A stretch of 52,640 nt of DNA from an uncultured Bacteroides sp. (lineage in GTDB: Bacteria > Bacteroidota > Bacteroidia > Bacteroidales > Bacteroidaceae): assembly GCA_949285075.1 (NCBI GenBank), contig CASDXF010000030.1, forward strand, positions 1 to 52,640, read 5' to 3'. The position numbers and the translations under genes are program-made. Shown piece after piece: positions 40,834-48,581 of this stretch (position 1 is its first letter; the number at the start of each line of letters is the position of its first letter). A model generated the notes under the pieces. It did not search any database. It was not told the origin of the DNA and was given only the letters and a program-made list of their open reading frames with translations.

Positions 40834-42018
40834 ATGTTCAAAGATTATTATAAAATCCTTGGCATAACTCAACAAGCATCTACTCCGGAAATCAAGTCTG
40901 CTTATCGTGCAATGTCCATGCAATGGCATCCAGATAAGAATCCCGGGGTAGATGTGACTGCAATCATGCAAGATATAAATGAAGCCTATGCCATACTTAA
41001 GGATGAGGATAAACGTCGTAGGTATGATGAAGAATATGATAGATTTATCAAGCAATACCACGATGATTTGACTTTACATGAAGACAGAAAATGTAACCAT
41101 GAATCTGCCAATCAAAATCATTCGTCACGTTGGGTATATGACTATGATATTCAAGATGAAACCCTGAAAGAAGACATTAAAACAGCCAGACAATATGCAA
41201 AAGACCTCGTTGAAGAGTTCATAAAATCATTTAAGAATGCATCTAAAAACGCAGCAAAGGGGGCATGGTCTGGCGCAAAGGGTTATGTGTACGTTGCCAT
41301 AATTATGACATTGATTGGTATTGTCATTAAAACTTGTCATTCAGCAAATAATATTGCTTCATATTCAGAATTTTATGAACCAATTGACAGTTTCAATGCA
41401 CAAGTGGACGAAGAAATTGCAAAACTTCCTGTTCCTATCAAGCTTTTACCATCTTTTACAACACCTGAAAATTGGACTAAGTATGCAATAGGCAATAACG
41501 CTTTTTCGGTATCAGTTCCAAACACTGTAGAATTGCGTCATGAATACGATAGTTATACTCGTCAGTTGCAAGAATTAGGATTTGTATGTAATTCAGATAG
41601 AGTGGTATTCCAACAAAAAGGTCTCTCTCGTAAGAAAAAGGATGCCTATAACCATTATTGCAGGATTATTATTTTGCATACGATAGGAAATGCAGGCGAT
41701 TTCCCTCACTCTTATGAGGCAGAGTATATCGACTATGAAACAAAATCGTTTTTGAGAGATTTGGTTTTATCGGAATTGGGTCCAACATACAAGTTGCTAG
41801 ATGAGCCTGATTATGAGTGGATATGTATTGAAACTATGAATGCACTAGAAATCAAATACCGCAGAAGCGGAAGTGAAGGAAATACAACAGCATGTACTAT
41901 GTACTTGCTTTTCAATTATAACGAAATGGTAAAAATAGTTGTGTCTTATCGTGAACAAGAGAAAGATATATGGTTGCCAGATTTAAATAATGTAATTAGA
42001 ACTTTTAAATGGGATTGA
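40834..42018 (+). CDS. Membrane-anchored J-domain protein
   Basis: 394 residues. The N-terminal J-domain (DYYKILGITQQASTPEIKSAYR with the HPD motif in MQWHPDKNPG at 32-34) stimulates an Hsp70 (DnaK). There is no Gly/Phe region or zinc-finger domain, so it is not DnaJ proper. Near residue 155 is a membrane helix (YVYVAIIMTLIGIVIKTC), then a 220-residue domain I do not recognise, outside the membrane if the J-domain is inside. The gene is AT-rich relative to others here. It is followed by remnants of a third gene. Confidence 0.85.
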   Translation: MFKDYYKILGITQQASTPEIKSAYRAMSMQWHPDKNPGVDVTAIMQDINEAYAILKDEDKRRRYDEEYDRFIKQYHDDLTLHEDRKCNHESANQNHSSRWVYDYDIQDETLKEDIKTARQYAKDLVEEFIKSFKNASKNAAKGAWSGAKGYVYVAIIMTLIGIVIKTCHSANNIASYSEFYEPIDSFNAQVDEEIAKLPVPIKLLPSFTTPENWTKYAIGNNAFSVSVPNTVELRHEYDSYTRQLQELGFVCNSDRVVFQQKGLSRKKKDAYNHYCRIIILHTIGNAGDFPHSYEAEYIDYETKSFLRDLVLSELGPTYKLLDEPDYEWICIETMNALEIKYRRSGSEGNTTACTMYLLFNYNEMVKIVVSYREQEKDIWLPDLNNVIRTFKWD

Positions 42019-42021
42019 TAT

Positions 42022-42409
42022 ATGAAAAGAATAAAATAATATGTTTGATAGCTTTCTTTCTGTTTGTTACACATCAGTATAGATATTTATATCTATGAGA
42101 GAGGGGGACATGATGTCTATTTAGGAAAATAGAATGTAAACAAATATAATTCCAAATCTACATGGGATGAATCTGGAACGTATGAGGTGAATATAATTCA
42201 TGCAGTCCTTTTAATGCTCATGCGACCTATCCATCTGTATTGGTTGATTCAAAAAAGAAAATTTTATGGGTATTTCACGGTCAACAATATAAAAGTAATC
42301 TAGCGGTTTTTGACCTTGTAAACACATTATATGTGAATATTACAAATATATACGTGAAGATGTGAGCGATTGGTACAATAAAAATGCAAACTATATTTAT
42401 AAGGCTTGA
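42022..42409 (+). pseudogene. Broken gene for a small exported protein
   Basis: Begins four bases after the J-domain gene. The ATG at 42022 gives MKR, but a shift is needed to read NKIICLIAFFLFVTHQ, a signal-like segment. Further fragments in different frames are GGHDVYLGK, NVNKYNSKSTWDESGTYEV, FNAHATYPSVLVDSKKK, YGYFTVNNIK and EYYKYIREDVSDWYNK. At least four frame changes and stops separate them. Fragments of this form resemble small bacterial surface or periplasmic proteins with NKY/S-rich repeats, but I cannot name the family. Confidence 0.6.
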
Positions 42410-42455
42410 GAATGAGAAAATGGGAAGAAGCCAAACCTCTATTGTAATGCGCATA

Positions 42456-42594
42456 GGGAAATTGGAAGGTAAACAATAATAAAAACGCTCATTGTGTTTT
42501 TCCTTCGATAAATTGTGCTACCTTCACATATGAAGAGTTGTTTGACAGAGAAACATTGCAAATCACAGAAATCGAAACAATTTTCAAGTCATGA
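42456..42594 (+). pseudogene. Second gene fragment without a start
   Basis: An open stretch ending VFPSINCATFTYEELFDRET and LQITEIETIFKS with a stop at 42592, but no start codon and only 46 codons. It looks like a C-terminal relic. The rest of the 42410-42745 gap contains only the HAD -7 box. Confidence 0.4.
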
Positions 42595-42705
42595 TCTCAG
42601 TCTTTGAGAAAAGCTCTTTAGTGGCTTATTTCTAATCTATTCTTATTCATGTGATGGATTTTTCTAAAAAAGTGTTCCATACAAAACGGATTTAGCGAAA
42701 ACAAG

Positions 42706-42713
42706 TATCTTTG
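42706..42713 (+). promoter_or_regulatory. -7 box of the HAD gene
   Basis: TATCTTTG, a full match to TAnnTTTG, 33 bases before the HAD gene. A TTTG-like -33 box is not at the right distance. Confidence 0.5.
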
Positions 42714-42745
42714 CGCCACATATTCCGCACTTAACCAAGAAACGT

Positions 42746-43531
42746 ATGACGAAAGCCATTTTTTTTGATATTGACGGAACATTAGTCAGCTTCCGCACGC
42801 ACCATATACCCTCCTCTACGATAGAGGCTATTAAGGAGGCCCGCGGCAAAGGGGTCAAAATATTCATCGCTACGGGACGGCCTAAGATTCTGATAAATAA
42901 CCTGTCTGAACTGCAAGACCTTGACCTCATCGACGGTTATGTAACCATGAACGGAGCCTATTGTTTCGTTGGGGAGCAAGTGATTTATAAGCACGCTATT
43001 CGTCCGGAAGAGGTCAGGGCGATGGGTGAGTTCTGCGAGCGCAAGGGGGACGCATGCATCTTTGTCGAGGAGCACGCCATCTCCGTATGCCGGCCCAATG
43101 AATTAGTAAAGAAGATTTTCTACGATTTTCTCCACGTAGATGTCATTCCCACCGTCACACTGGACGAGGTGATAAACAATGAAATCATTCAGCTGACACC
43201 CTTCATCACCGAAGAGGAAGAAAGAGAAGTGCTGCCGTACATACCCAACTGCGAAATAGGCCGTTGGTATCCGGCGTTCGCCGACATTACCGCCAAAGGG
43301 GTGACCAAACAAGTGGGCATCGACGCGATTATCAAACACTTCGGTATAAAGTTGGAAGAGACGATGGCTTTCGGCGACGGTGGAAACGACATCAGTATGT
43401 TGCGCCACGCCGCTATCGGAGTAGCGATGGGGCAAGCTCGGGACGAAGTGAAAGCCGCGGTGAACTACGTGACAACCTCCGTCGACGAGGACGGTATCAG
43501 TCACGCGATGAAGCACTTTGGAATTATCTGA
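42746..43531 (+). CDS. Cof-type HAD-IIB phosphatase
   Basis: 261 residues. Motif I KAIFFDIDGTLVSF (nucleophile Asp-8, Asp-10), motif II FIATGRP, motif III Lys in FADITAKGVTKQVGI near 190, motif IV MAFGDGGNDISML near 213. The type IIB cap lies between motifs II and III. It dephosphorylates sugar phosphates or cofactors such as pyridoxal phosphate or FMN in the cytoplasm. The PIF1-like gene starts four bases after its stop. Confidence 0.93.
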   Translation: MTKAIFFDIDGTLVSFRTHHIPSSTIEAIKEARGKGVKIFIATGRPKILINNLSELQDLDLIDGYVTMNGAYCFVGEQVIYKHAIRPEEVRAMGEFCERKGDACIFVEEHAISVCRPNELVKKIFYDFLHVDVIPTVTLDEVINNEIIQLTPFITEEEEREVLPYIPNCEIGRWYPAFADITAKGVTKQVGIDAIIKHFGIKLEETMAFGDGGNDISMLRHAAIGVAMGQARDEVKAAVNYVTTSVDEDGISHAMKHFGII

Positions 43532-43534
43532 CAG

Positions 43535-45547
43535 ATGAACAATATCATAGACGCAGATAACTCCGCCTTTCAAGATGCGCTTAACCTGATTAAGTACACT
43601 CGCCAATCGGTATTCCTTACCGGAAAAGCGGGTACGGGGAAGTCTACCTTCCTGCGTTACGTCTGCGAGCATGTGAAAAAGAAGCATGTCGTACTCGCTC
43701 CTACCGGCATAGCGGCCATTAACGCGGGAGGGAGCACGATACACAGCTTCTTTAAACTACCTTTCCATCCGCTACCCCCCGACGACCCGAACCTGAGCCT
43801 GCAACGAGGACGCATCCATGACTTTTTCAAATACACTAAAGCCCATCGCAAGCTACTCGAACAGTTAGAGCTTATCATTATTGACGAGATCTCGATGGTG
43901 AGAGCCGACATAATAGATGCCATTGACCGCATCCTGCGTGTATATTCGCACAACTTACGGGAACCCTTCGGAGGGAAACAGTTGCTGTTAGTAGGCGACG
44001 TGTTCCAACTTGAACCCGTGGTAAAAGCTGACGAACGGGAAATCCTGAATCGCTTTTATCCCACCGCTTATTTCTTTTCCGCACGTGTTTTCTGTCAGAT
44101 AGACTTAATCTCCATCGAATTACAGAAAGTCTACCGGCAGACGGACTCGGTATTCATCGGCATTCTCGACCGTATCCGGAACAACGCGACAGGCGCTTCC
44201 GACTTACAACTGTTAAACATGCGTTACGGAGCTCAACCGGAGACTTCGGAAACGGACATGCACATCACGCTCGCTACTCGAAGAGATACGGTAGACGCCA
44301 TCAACGGAAAGAAACTCGCGGAACTCCCGGGAGAGGAAATCACCTTCGCAGGGACAATAGACGGAGACTTCCCAGAAGGGAGCCTGCCCACCTCGCAAGA
44401 ACTGGCATTAAAAGTCGGAGCGCAAGTCATCTTCATCAAAAACGATTTTGAGCGGCGATGGGTGAACGGAACCATCGGAGTCGTGTCCGGAATCGACGAG
44501 GAAGAAGAGACTATCTACATCGTTACAGATACCGGTAAAGAATACGACGTGAAACGGGAAACGTGGCGTAACATCCGCTACCGCTACAATGAAAAGACAA
44601 AAGAAATAGAAGAGGAAGTATTGGGAAGTTTCACGCAATACCCCATCCGCTTGGCATGGGCCATTACGATACACAAGAGTCAGGGGCTAACCTTTAGCCG
44701 GGTAGTCATAGACTTTACGGGTGGAGTGTTCGCCGGAGGACAGACTTATGTAGCGCTAAGCCGTTGCACCTCCCTCGAAGGAATCTATCTGAAGAAGCCC
44801 ATTACCCGAGCGGACATCTTTGTAAAACCGGAAATCGTAAATTTCGCTTCCCGGTTCAATAACCGTCAGGCTATAGACAAGGCAATGAAACAGGCGCAGG
44901 CCGACATTCAATACGCGGCAGCCGCTAAAGCCTTCGACAAGGGAAACATGGAGGAATGCTTAGAGCAGTTTTTCCTCGCCATCCATTCACGCTACGATAT
45001 TGAAAAGCCCGTTCCTCGCCGATTGATACGCCGGAAGCTCAATGCCATCAATACGCTACGGGAGCAGAACCGAAAACTCAGGGAACAAATGGCGACCCAA
45101 CAGAAACAGTTGCGCCGATACGCCCTCGAATATGTGCTGATGGGGAACGAATGTATTACACAAGCCCACGACGCACGAGCCGCAATAGCCAACTACGACA
45201 AGGCGCTCAACCTCGACCCCGACTGCATGGACGCTTGGATACGGAAAGGCATCACGCTATTCAACGAAGAAAAATATTTCGACGCGGAGAACTGCTTCAA
45301 TAAGGCCGTCCATCTCCGTCCTACCGACTTCAAGGCTATCTACAACCGGGGAAAGCTCCGCCTACAACTAGACAACACGGACGGCGCGCTCGCCGACTTG
45401 GATAAGGCTACCTCCCTAAAGCCTGAACACGCCGGAGCGCACAAGCTCTTTGGCGACGCCTTGCAGAAAGCGGGAAAAGAGGACGAGGCCGCTCTGCAAT
45501 GGCGAATAGCGGAAGAGCTGAAAAAAAGGAACTTAAACAAACGCTAA
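43535..45547 (+). CDS. PIF1-like superfamily 1 helicase with C-terminal TPRs
   Basis: 670 residues. The helicase core: VFLTGKAGTGKSTFLRYV (Walker A, 28-37), VVLAPTGIAAINAGGSTIHSFF (motif Ia), LIIIDEISMVRADIIDAID (Walker B near 113), LLLVGDVFQLEPVVK (motif III), and a late RecD/PIF1-type segment IRLAWAITIHKSQGLTF with FAGGQTYVALSRC near 400. After residue 450 is a helical linker, then three TPR-like units (about 535-660: AIANYDKALNLDPDCMDAW, AENCFNKAVHLRPTDFKAI, ALADLDKATSLKPEHAGAH). A helicase with TPRs is common in Bacteroidales. The role in DNA repair or replication fork handling is inferred. Confidence 0.9.
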   Translation: MNNIIDADNSAFQDALNLIKYTRQSVFLTGKAGTGKSTFLRYVCEHVKKKHVVLAPTGIAAINAGGSTIHSFFKLPFHPLPPDDPNLSLQRGRIHDFFKYTKAHRKLLEQLELIIIDEISMVRADIIDAIDRILRVYSHNLREPFGGKQLLLVGDVFQLEPVVKADEREILNRFYPTAYFFSARVFCQIDLISIELQKVYRQTDSVFIGILDRIRNNATGASDLQLLNMRYGAQPETSETDMHITLATRRDTVDAINGKKLAELPGEEITFAGTIDGDFPEGSLPTSQELALKVGAQVIFIKNDFERRWVNGTIGVVSGIDEEEETIYIVTDTGKEYDVKRETWRNIRYRYNEKTKEIEEEVLGSFTQYPIRLAWAITIHKSQGLTFSRVVIDFTGGVFAGGQTYVALSRCTSLEGIYLKKPITRADIFVKPEIVNFASRFNNRQAIDKAMKQAQADIQYAAAAKAFDKGNMEECLEQFFLAIHSRYDIEKPVPRRLIRRKLNAINTLREQNRKLREQMATQQKQLRRYALEYVLMGNECITQAHDARAAIANYDKALNLDPDCMDAWIRKGITLFNEEKYFDAENCFNKAVHLRPTDFKAIYNRGKLRLQLDNTDGALADLDKATSLKPEHAGAHKLFGDALQKAGKEDEAALQWRIAEELKKRNLNKR

Positions 45548-45550
45548 TCG

Positions 45551-45581
45551 TTTGTTTTTTATCCGTGAAAATGTACTTTTG
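45551..45581 (+). promoter_or_regulatory. Promoter of the S8 protease gene
   Basis: TTTG, 19 bases, TACTTTTG. Both boxes match consensus exactly. The -33 box is at the very end of the helicase gene. Confidence 0.8.
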
Positions 45582-45625
45582 CGGAAAGATATACACCTTC
45601 TTGGTTAATTATTTAGAAAGTAAAT

Positions 45626-47416
45626 ATGAAAAGACCTCTTTTTTTTCTCCTGATAACCGCAGTGGGACTATACGCCTGTACAGACAATGACGTTTCCTAC
45701 ACAATGATTGCAAACGACAACACCCAGTATGAGCTTTCCGAAGATGACATTATTAAAGGAAGAATGCGAATCAAGCTAAAAGAAGAGCCGGAACAAGCGG
45801 GAGTAAGAAGCGCCGATGGCAAAATAAGTACGGGTGTACGCTCTTTGGATGACATCGCTTCCGGACTGCGCATCACACGTATGGAGCGCACATTCCCCTA
45901 TACGGAAAAGTTTGAGGAACGCACTCGCAAAGAAGGCTTGCATTTGTGGTACGACGTATGGTTCTCGGAGGAGATCACCACTACCCGAGCGGTCGAGGAA
46001 GTCGAAGCTATAGAAGATATAGAAATAGCGTGCCCTGTACGTAAAATCAGTTCACGCTCGGTCTCTTTACCGTGGAACGACCCTTACCTCTCCTATCAAT
46101 GGAATTTCTCAAATCCCGGAACAGAAAACTGGCAAGCGGCGGAAGCGGACATACGGCTTTCTTCGGACACATGGGAAAAGTATAATGGAGACCCAAGCAT
46201 CATTGTCGCTATCGTAGACGAAGGTATCTATATGGAACATCCCGACTTACAGGCAAACATCTGGACTAACCCGGAAGAAATTGCGGATAACGGAATAGAC
46301 GACGACGGGAACGGATACGTTGACGATGTAAACGGATACAACTTCTATAGCGGCTCTCCCTCTATGGACGTTCCTTACGACCACGGAACGCATGTAGCGG
46401 GTATTATCGGAGCCGTCAACAATAACGGCGTAGGCGTATGCGGCATTGCCGGAGGAAACGGAGAACCGAATAGCGGAGTCAAGTTGATGTGTTGTCAGAT
46501 TATCGCATACGACAGCTACAACAACAAAGGCGCAGAAGCCATCAAATACGCAGCGGACAACGGAGCCGTAATCTGCCAGAATAGTTGGGGATACACCGGA
46601 GAAATAGACCCTGCCGACAAAGCCGCAATTGATTATTTCGTTAAATATGCCGGGTGCGACAATGAGGGCAACCAACTTCCTGACAGCCCGATGAAGGGAG
46701 GTATAGTTTTGTTTGCCACCAACAACCATAATACGTCAAGTGCCAGTGACGCTACTCCAGCCGATTATGAGAATGTAATAGGAGTAGCCGCTTTGAGGCC
46801 AGACTATCAAAAGGCTTCCTATTCCGATTACGGCGATTACATTGACATCAGCGCTCCGGGTGGAGAAAGACCGGCAAATATAATGGATGCGGAAGGAGCA
46901 CAAATTTACAGTACTGTAGAATACGGGGATTATGACTATCTGTTCGGAGCTTCTATGGCATGCCCTCACGTCTCCGGAGTGGCCGCTCTAATCATCGAAA
47001 AGTATGGGGTAGAGAAACCGGGATTTACCGCTGAACAGCTAAAGGAAATCTTACTTGGCACAGCCTATGCCATAGATGAGTATAATCCCCGATACGTAGG
47101 AATGCTAGGTAGCGGATGTGTAAATGCGTCAGCAGCGTTGAGTGACGATTCGCCCGTAGCAAACAGCCAATCATTTCTCATAAGGACAAATCCTGTAACT
47201 GACGGGACATTAAGATTTCGTGCCGGCTCGGCTTTGGCCGGAGACGCGACAATATCTATATACAATAGTATAGGAACTGTCGTTCTGCGCACGAACATCC
47301 GAACAAGTCAGTACATTGACAGCTCAATAGATATTAGTAAATTGTCAGCCGGATACTATACGTTAACATACGAGCATGACAGCAATACGATAAAAGAAAA
47401 ATTCATCAAGTATTAA
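45626..47416 (+). CDS. Subtilisin-like S8 lipoprotein protease with sorting-type C-terminus
   Basis: 596 residues. A lipoprotein signal (LFFLLITAVGLYACTDND, Cys-16) leads a pro-region (about 20-150) and an S8 catalytic domain: Asp near 198 (IVAIVDEGIYMEHPDLQ), His near 256 (DHGTHVAGIIGAVNN) and Ser near 443 (FGASMACPHVSGVAALI), with Asn in CQNSWGYTG. The final 80 residues (TISIYNSIGTVVLRTNI, IDISKLSAGYYTLTYEHD, KEKFIKY) are like a type IX secretion C-terminal domain of type A. The neighbour is a damaged PorV-like gene. Having both a lipid anchor and a sorting domain is unusual. Confidence 0.88.
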   Translation: MKRPLFFLLITAVGLYACTDNDVSYTMIANDNTQYELSEDDIIKGRMRIKLKEEPEQAGVRSADGKISTGVRSLDDIASGLRITRMERTFPYTEKFEERTRKEGLHLWYDVWFSEEITTTRAVEEVEAIEDIEIACPVRKISSRSVSLPWNDPYLSYQWNFSNPGTENWQAAEADIRLSSDTWEKYNGDPSIIVAIVDEGIYMEHPDLQANIWTNPEEIADNGIDDDGNGYVDDVNGYNFYSGSPSMDVPYDHGTHVAGIIGAVNNNGVGVCGIAGGNGEPNSGVKLMCCQIIAYDSYNNKGAEAIKYAADNGAVICQNSWGYTGEIDPADKAAIDYFVKYAGCDNEGNQLPDSPMKGGIVLFATNNHNTSSASDATPADYENVIGVAALRPDYQKASYSDYGDYIDISAPGGERPANIMDAEGAQIYSTVEYGDYDYLFGASMACPHVSGVAALIIEKYGVEKPGFTAEQLKEILLGTAYAIDEYNPRYVGMLGSGCVNASAALSDDSPVANSQSFLIRTNPVTDGTLRFRAGSALAGDATISIYNSIGTVVLRTNIRTSQYIDSSIDISKLSAGYYTLTYEHDSNTIKEKFIKY

Positions 47417-47483
47417 CAACTTAGCGAGAGGATAGGCATGAAGGTCAGTTTAAGTTTTTTCGCTTAACGGAATAACATTCTTT

Positions 47484-47571
47484 ATTCTTGTACAACAAGC
47501 TACAGACTCTTGTACATCAGTGTCCTTACTCATGTACAACAATCGAACAACTCTTGTACATGAATAAAAGC
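47484..47571. repeat. 22-base periodic array E (four units)
   Basis: Four units at 47484, 47506, 47528 and 47550. They start ATTCTTGTACAAC, ACTCTTGTACATC, ACTCATGTACAAC and ACTCTTGTACATG. The centre TTGTACAA or its one-base variants is palindromic. The sequence is unrelated to the other arrays but the period is the same. Confidence 0.85.
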
Positions 47572-47621
47572 ACTTATGCGCATCCTAATTTATATTGCAG
47601 TATTTATATAATTTGAAAGAT

Positions 47622-48537
47622 ATGAAAATGAGAAAAATATTTGTCGGACTCCTTTCTCTTTGTTTTTCATTGGAGCATTCTATAGCCCAAGATGAAATCA
47701 CTCCCATTAATACGGGAGCGGCAAATTTTCTAACGCTCATGACCAACGCTCGTTCCGCAGGAATGGGAGGCGTATATATACCGGAGAATAACGACGCTGT
47801 TTTCCAGAACGGGGCTATGGCAGCGATTAATCCCCAAAAGGGAGGCCTCACTTACAGTTTTTCATCAATCATGCGTTGTTATGAATCGGGACATTCCCTC
47901 AATAGTGTCGCAGGCTTTTATAAGCTCAGTCGCTATGGCGTTGTGTTAGGTGGATTTAGGTATTATCACTACCCCGAAGTGATAATGAGCGACTACAACA
48001 CGGATATTTCATACAATATCCGGCCTAAAGAATGGGCGATTGATTTAGAGCCTCGGAGAAGCTAAAGCCGCCAATGCGGCCGCATTTGATTTAGGGGCTG
48101 TCTATCAACGTAATATTCATATTTTAAATGGCGGATATTGGACGGTAGGAGCGCAAATCAGTAATTGGGGAACAAAAATTAAATATATAGATAATGCGGA
48201 AGCCTTGCCGACCTCCGTGAAAGCAGGCGGTTCTTTTGACGTCTCGTTCCTTCCCGAGCATCATTTAATGGTAGCCGTCGATTTGGGCTATCGACTATCT
48301 CCCTCCGACGTACAAGCGTTAAATGTCAACGCAGGCGCAGAATATGCATTAAAGGAGCACCTTATGCTTCGAGGAGGTTACCACTATGGAGATAAAAAGA
48401 AAGGAGACACCAGTTACGCCACAGCAGGAATAGGCCTGCAATATTATGGAATACAGGCCGATTTCTCATGGTTGTTCGCAGACGAAGAAACCCCTTTAAG
48501 AAATTCATTGCATTTCTCTCTTGGCTATTCATTTTAA
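47622..48537 (+). pseudogene. PorV/PorQ-like outer-membrane protein, disrupted
   Basis: The first part from ATG 47622 has a signal peptide (IFVGLLSLCFSLEHSIAQ), then the PorV-like opening GAANFLTLMTNARSAGMGGV and beta-strands, ending in frame at WAIDLEPRRS and a stop at 48063. The second part in a new frame (about 48045 onward) reads LGEAKAANAAAFDLGAVYQR through VKAGGSFDVSFLPEHHLM and LRNSLHFSLGYSF, the end of the barrel. The join lacks roughly 20 residues that family members have at this place, so a frameshifting deletion has occurred near 48048-48060. Family members are outer-membrane shuttle proteins of the type IX system. Sequencing error is an alternative. Confidence 0.7.
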
Positions 48538-48581
48538 AATGGCGTGATGAAGTTTGCATAAGCCATAATATATAGCGCATT

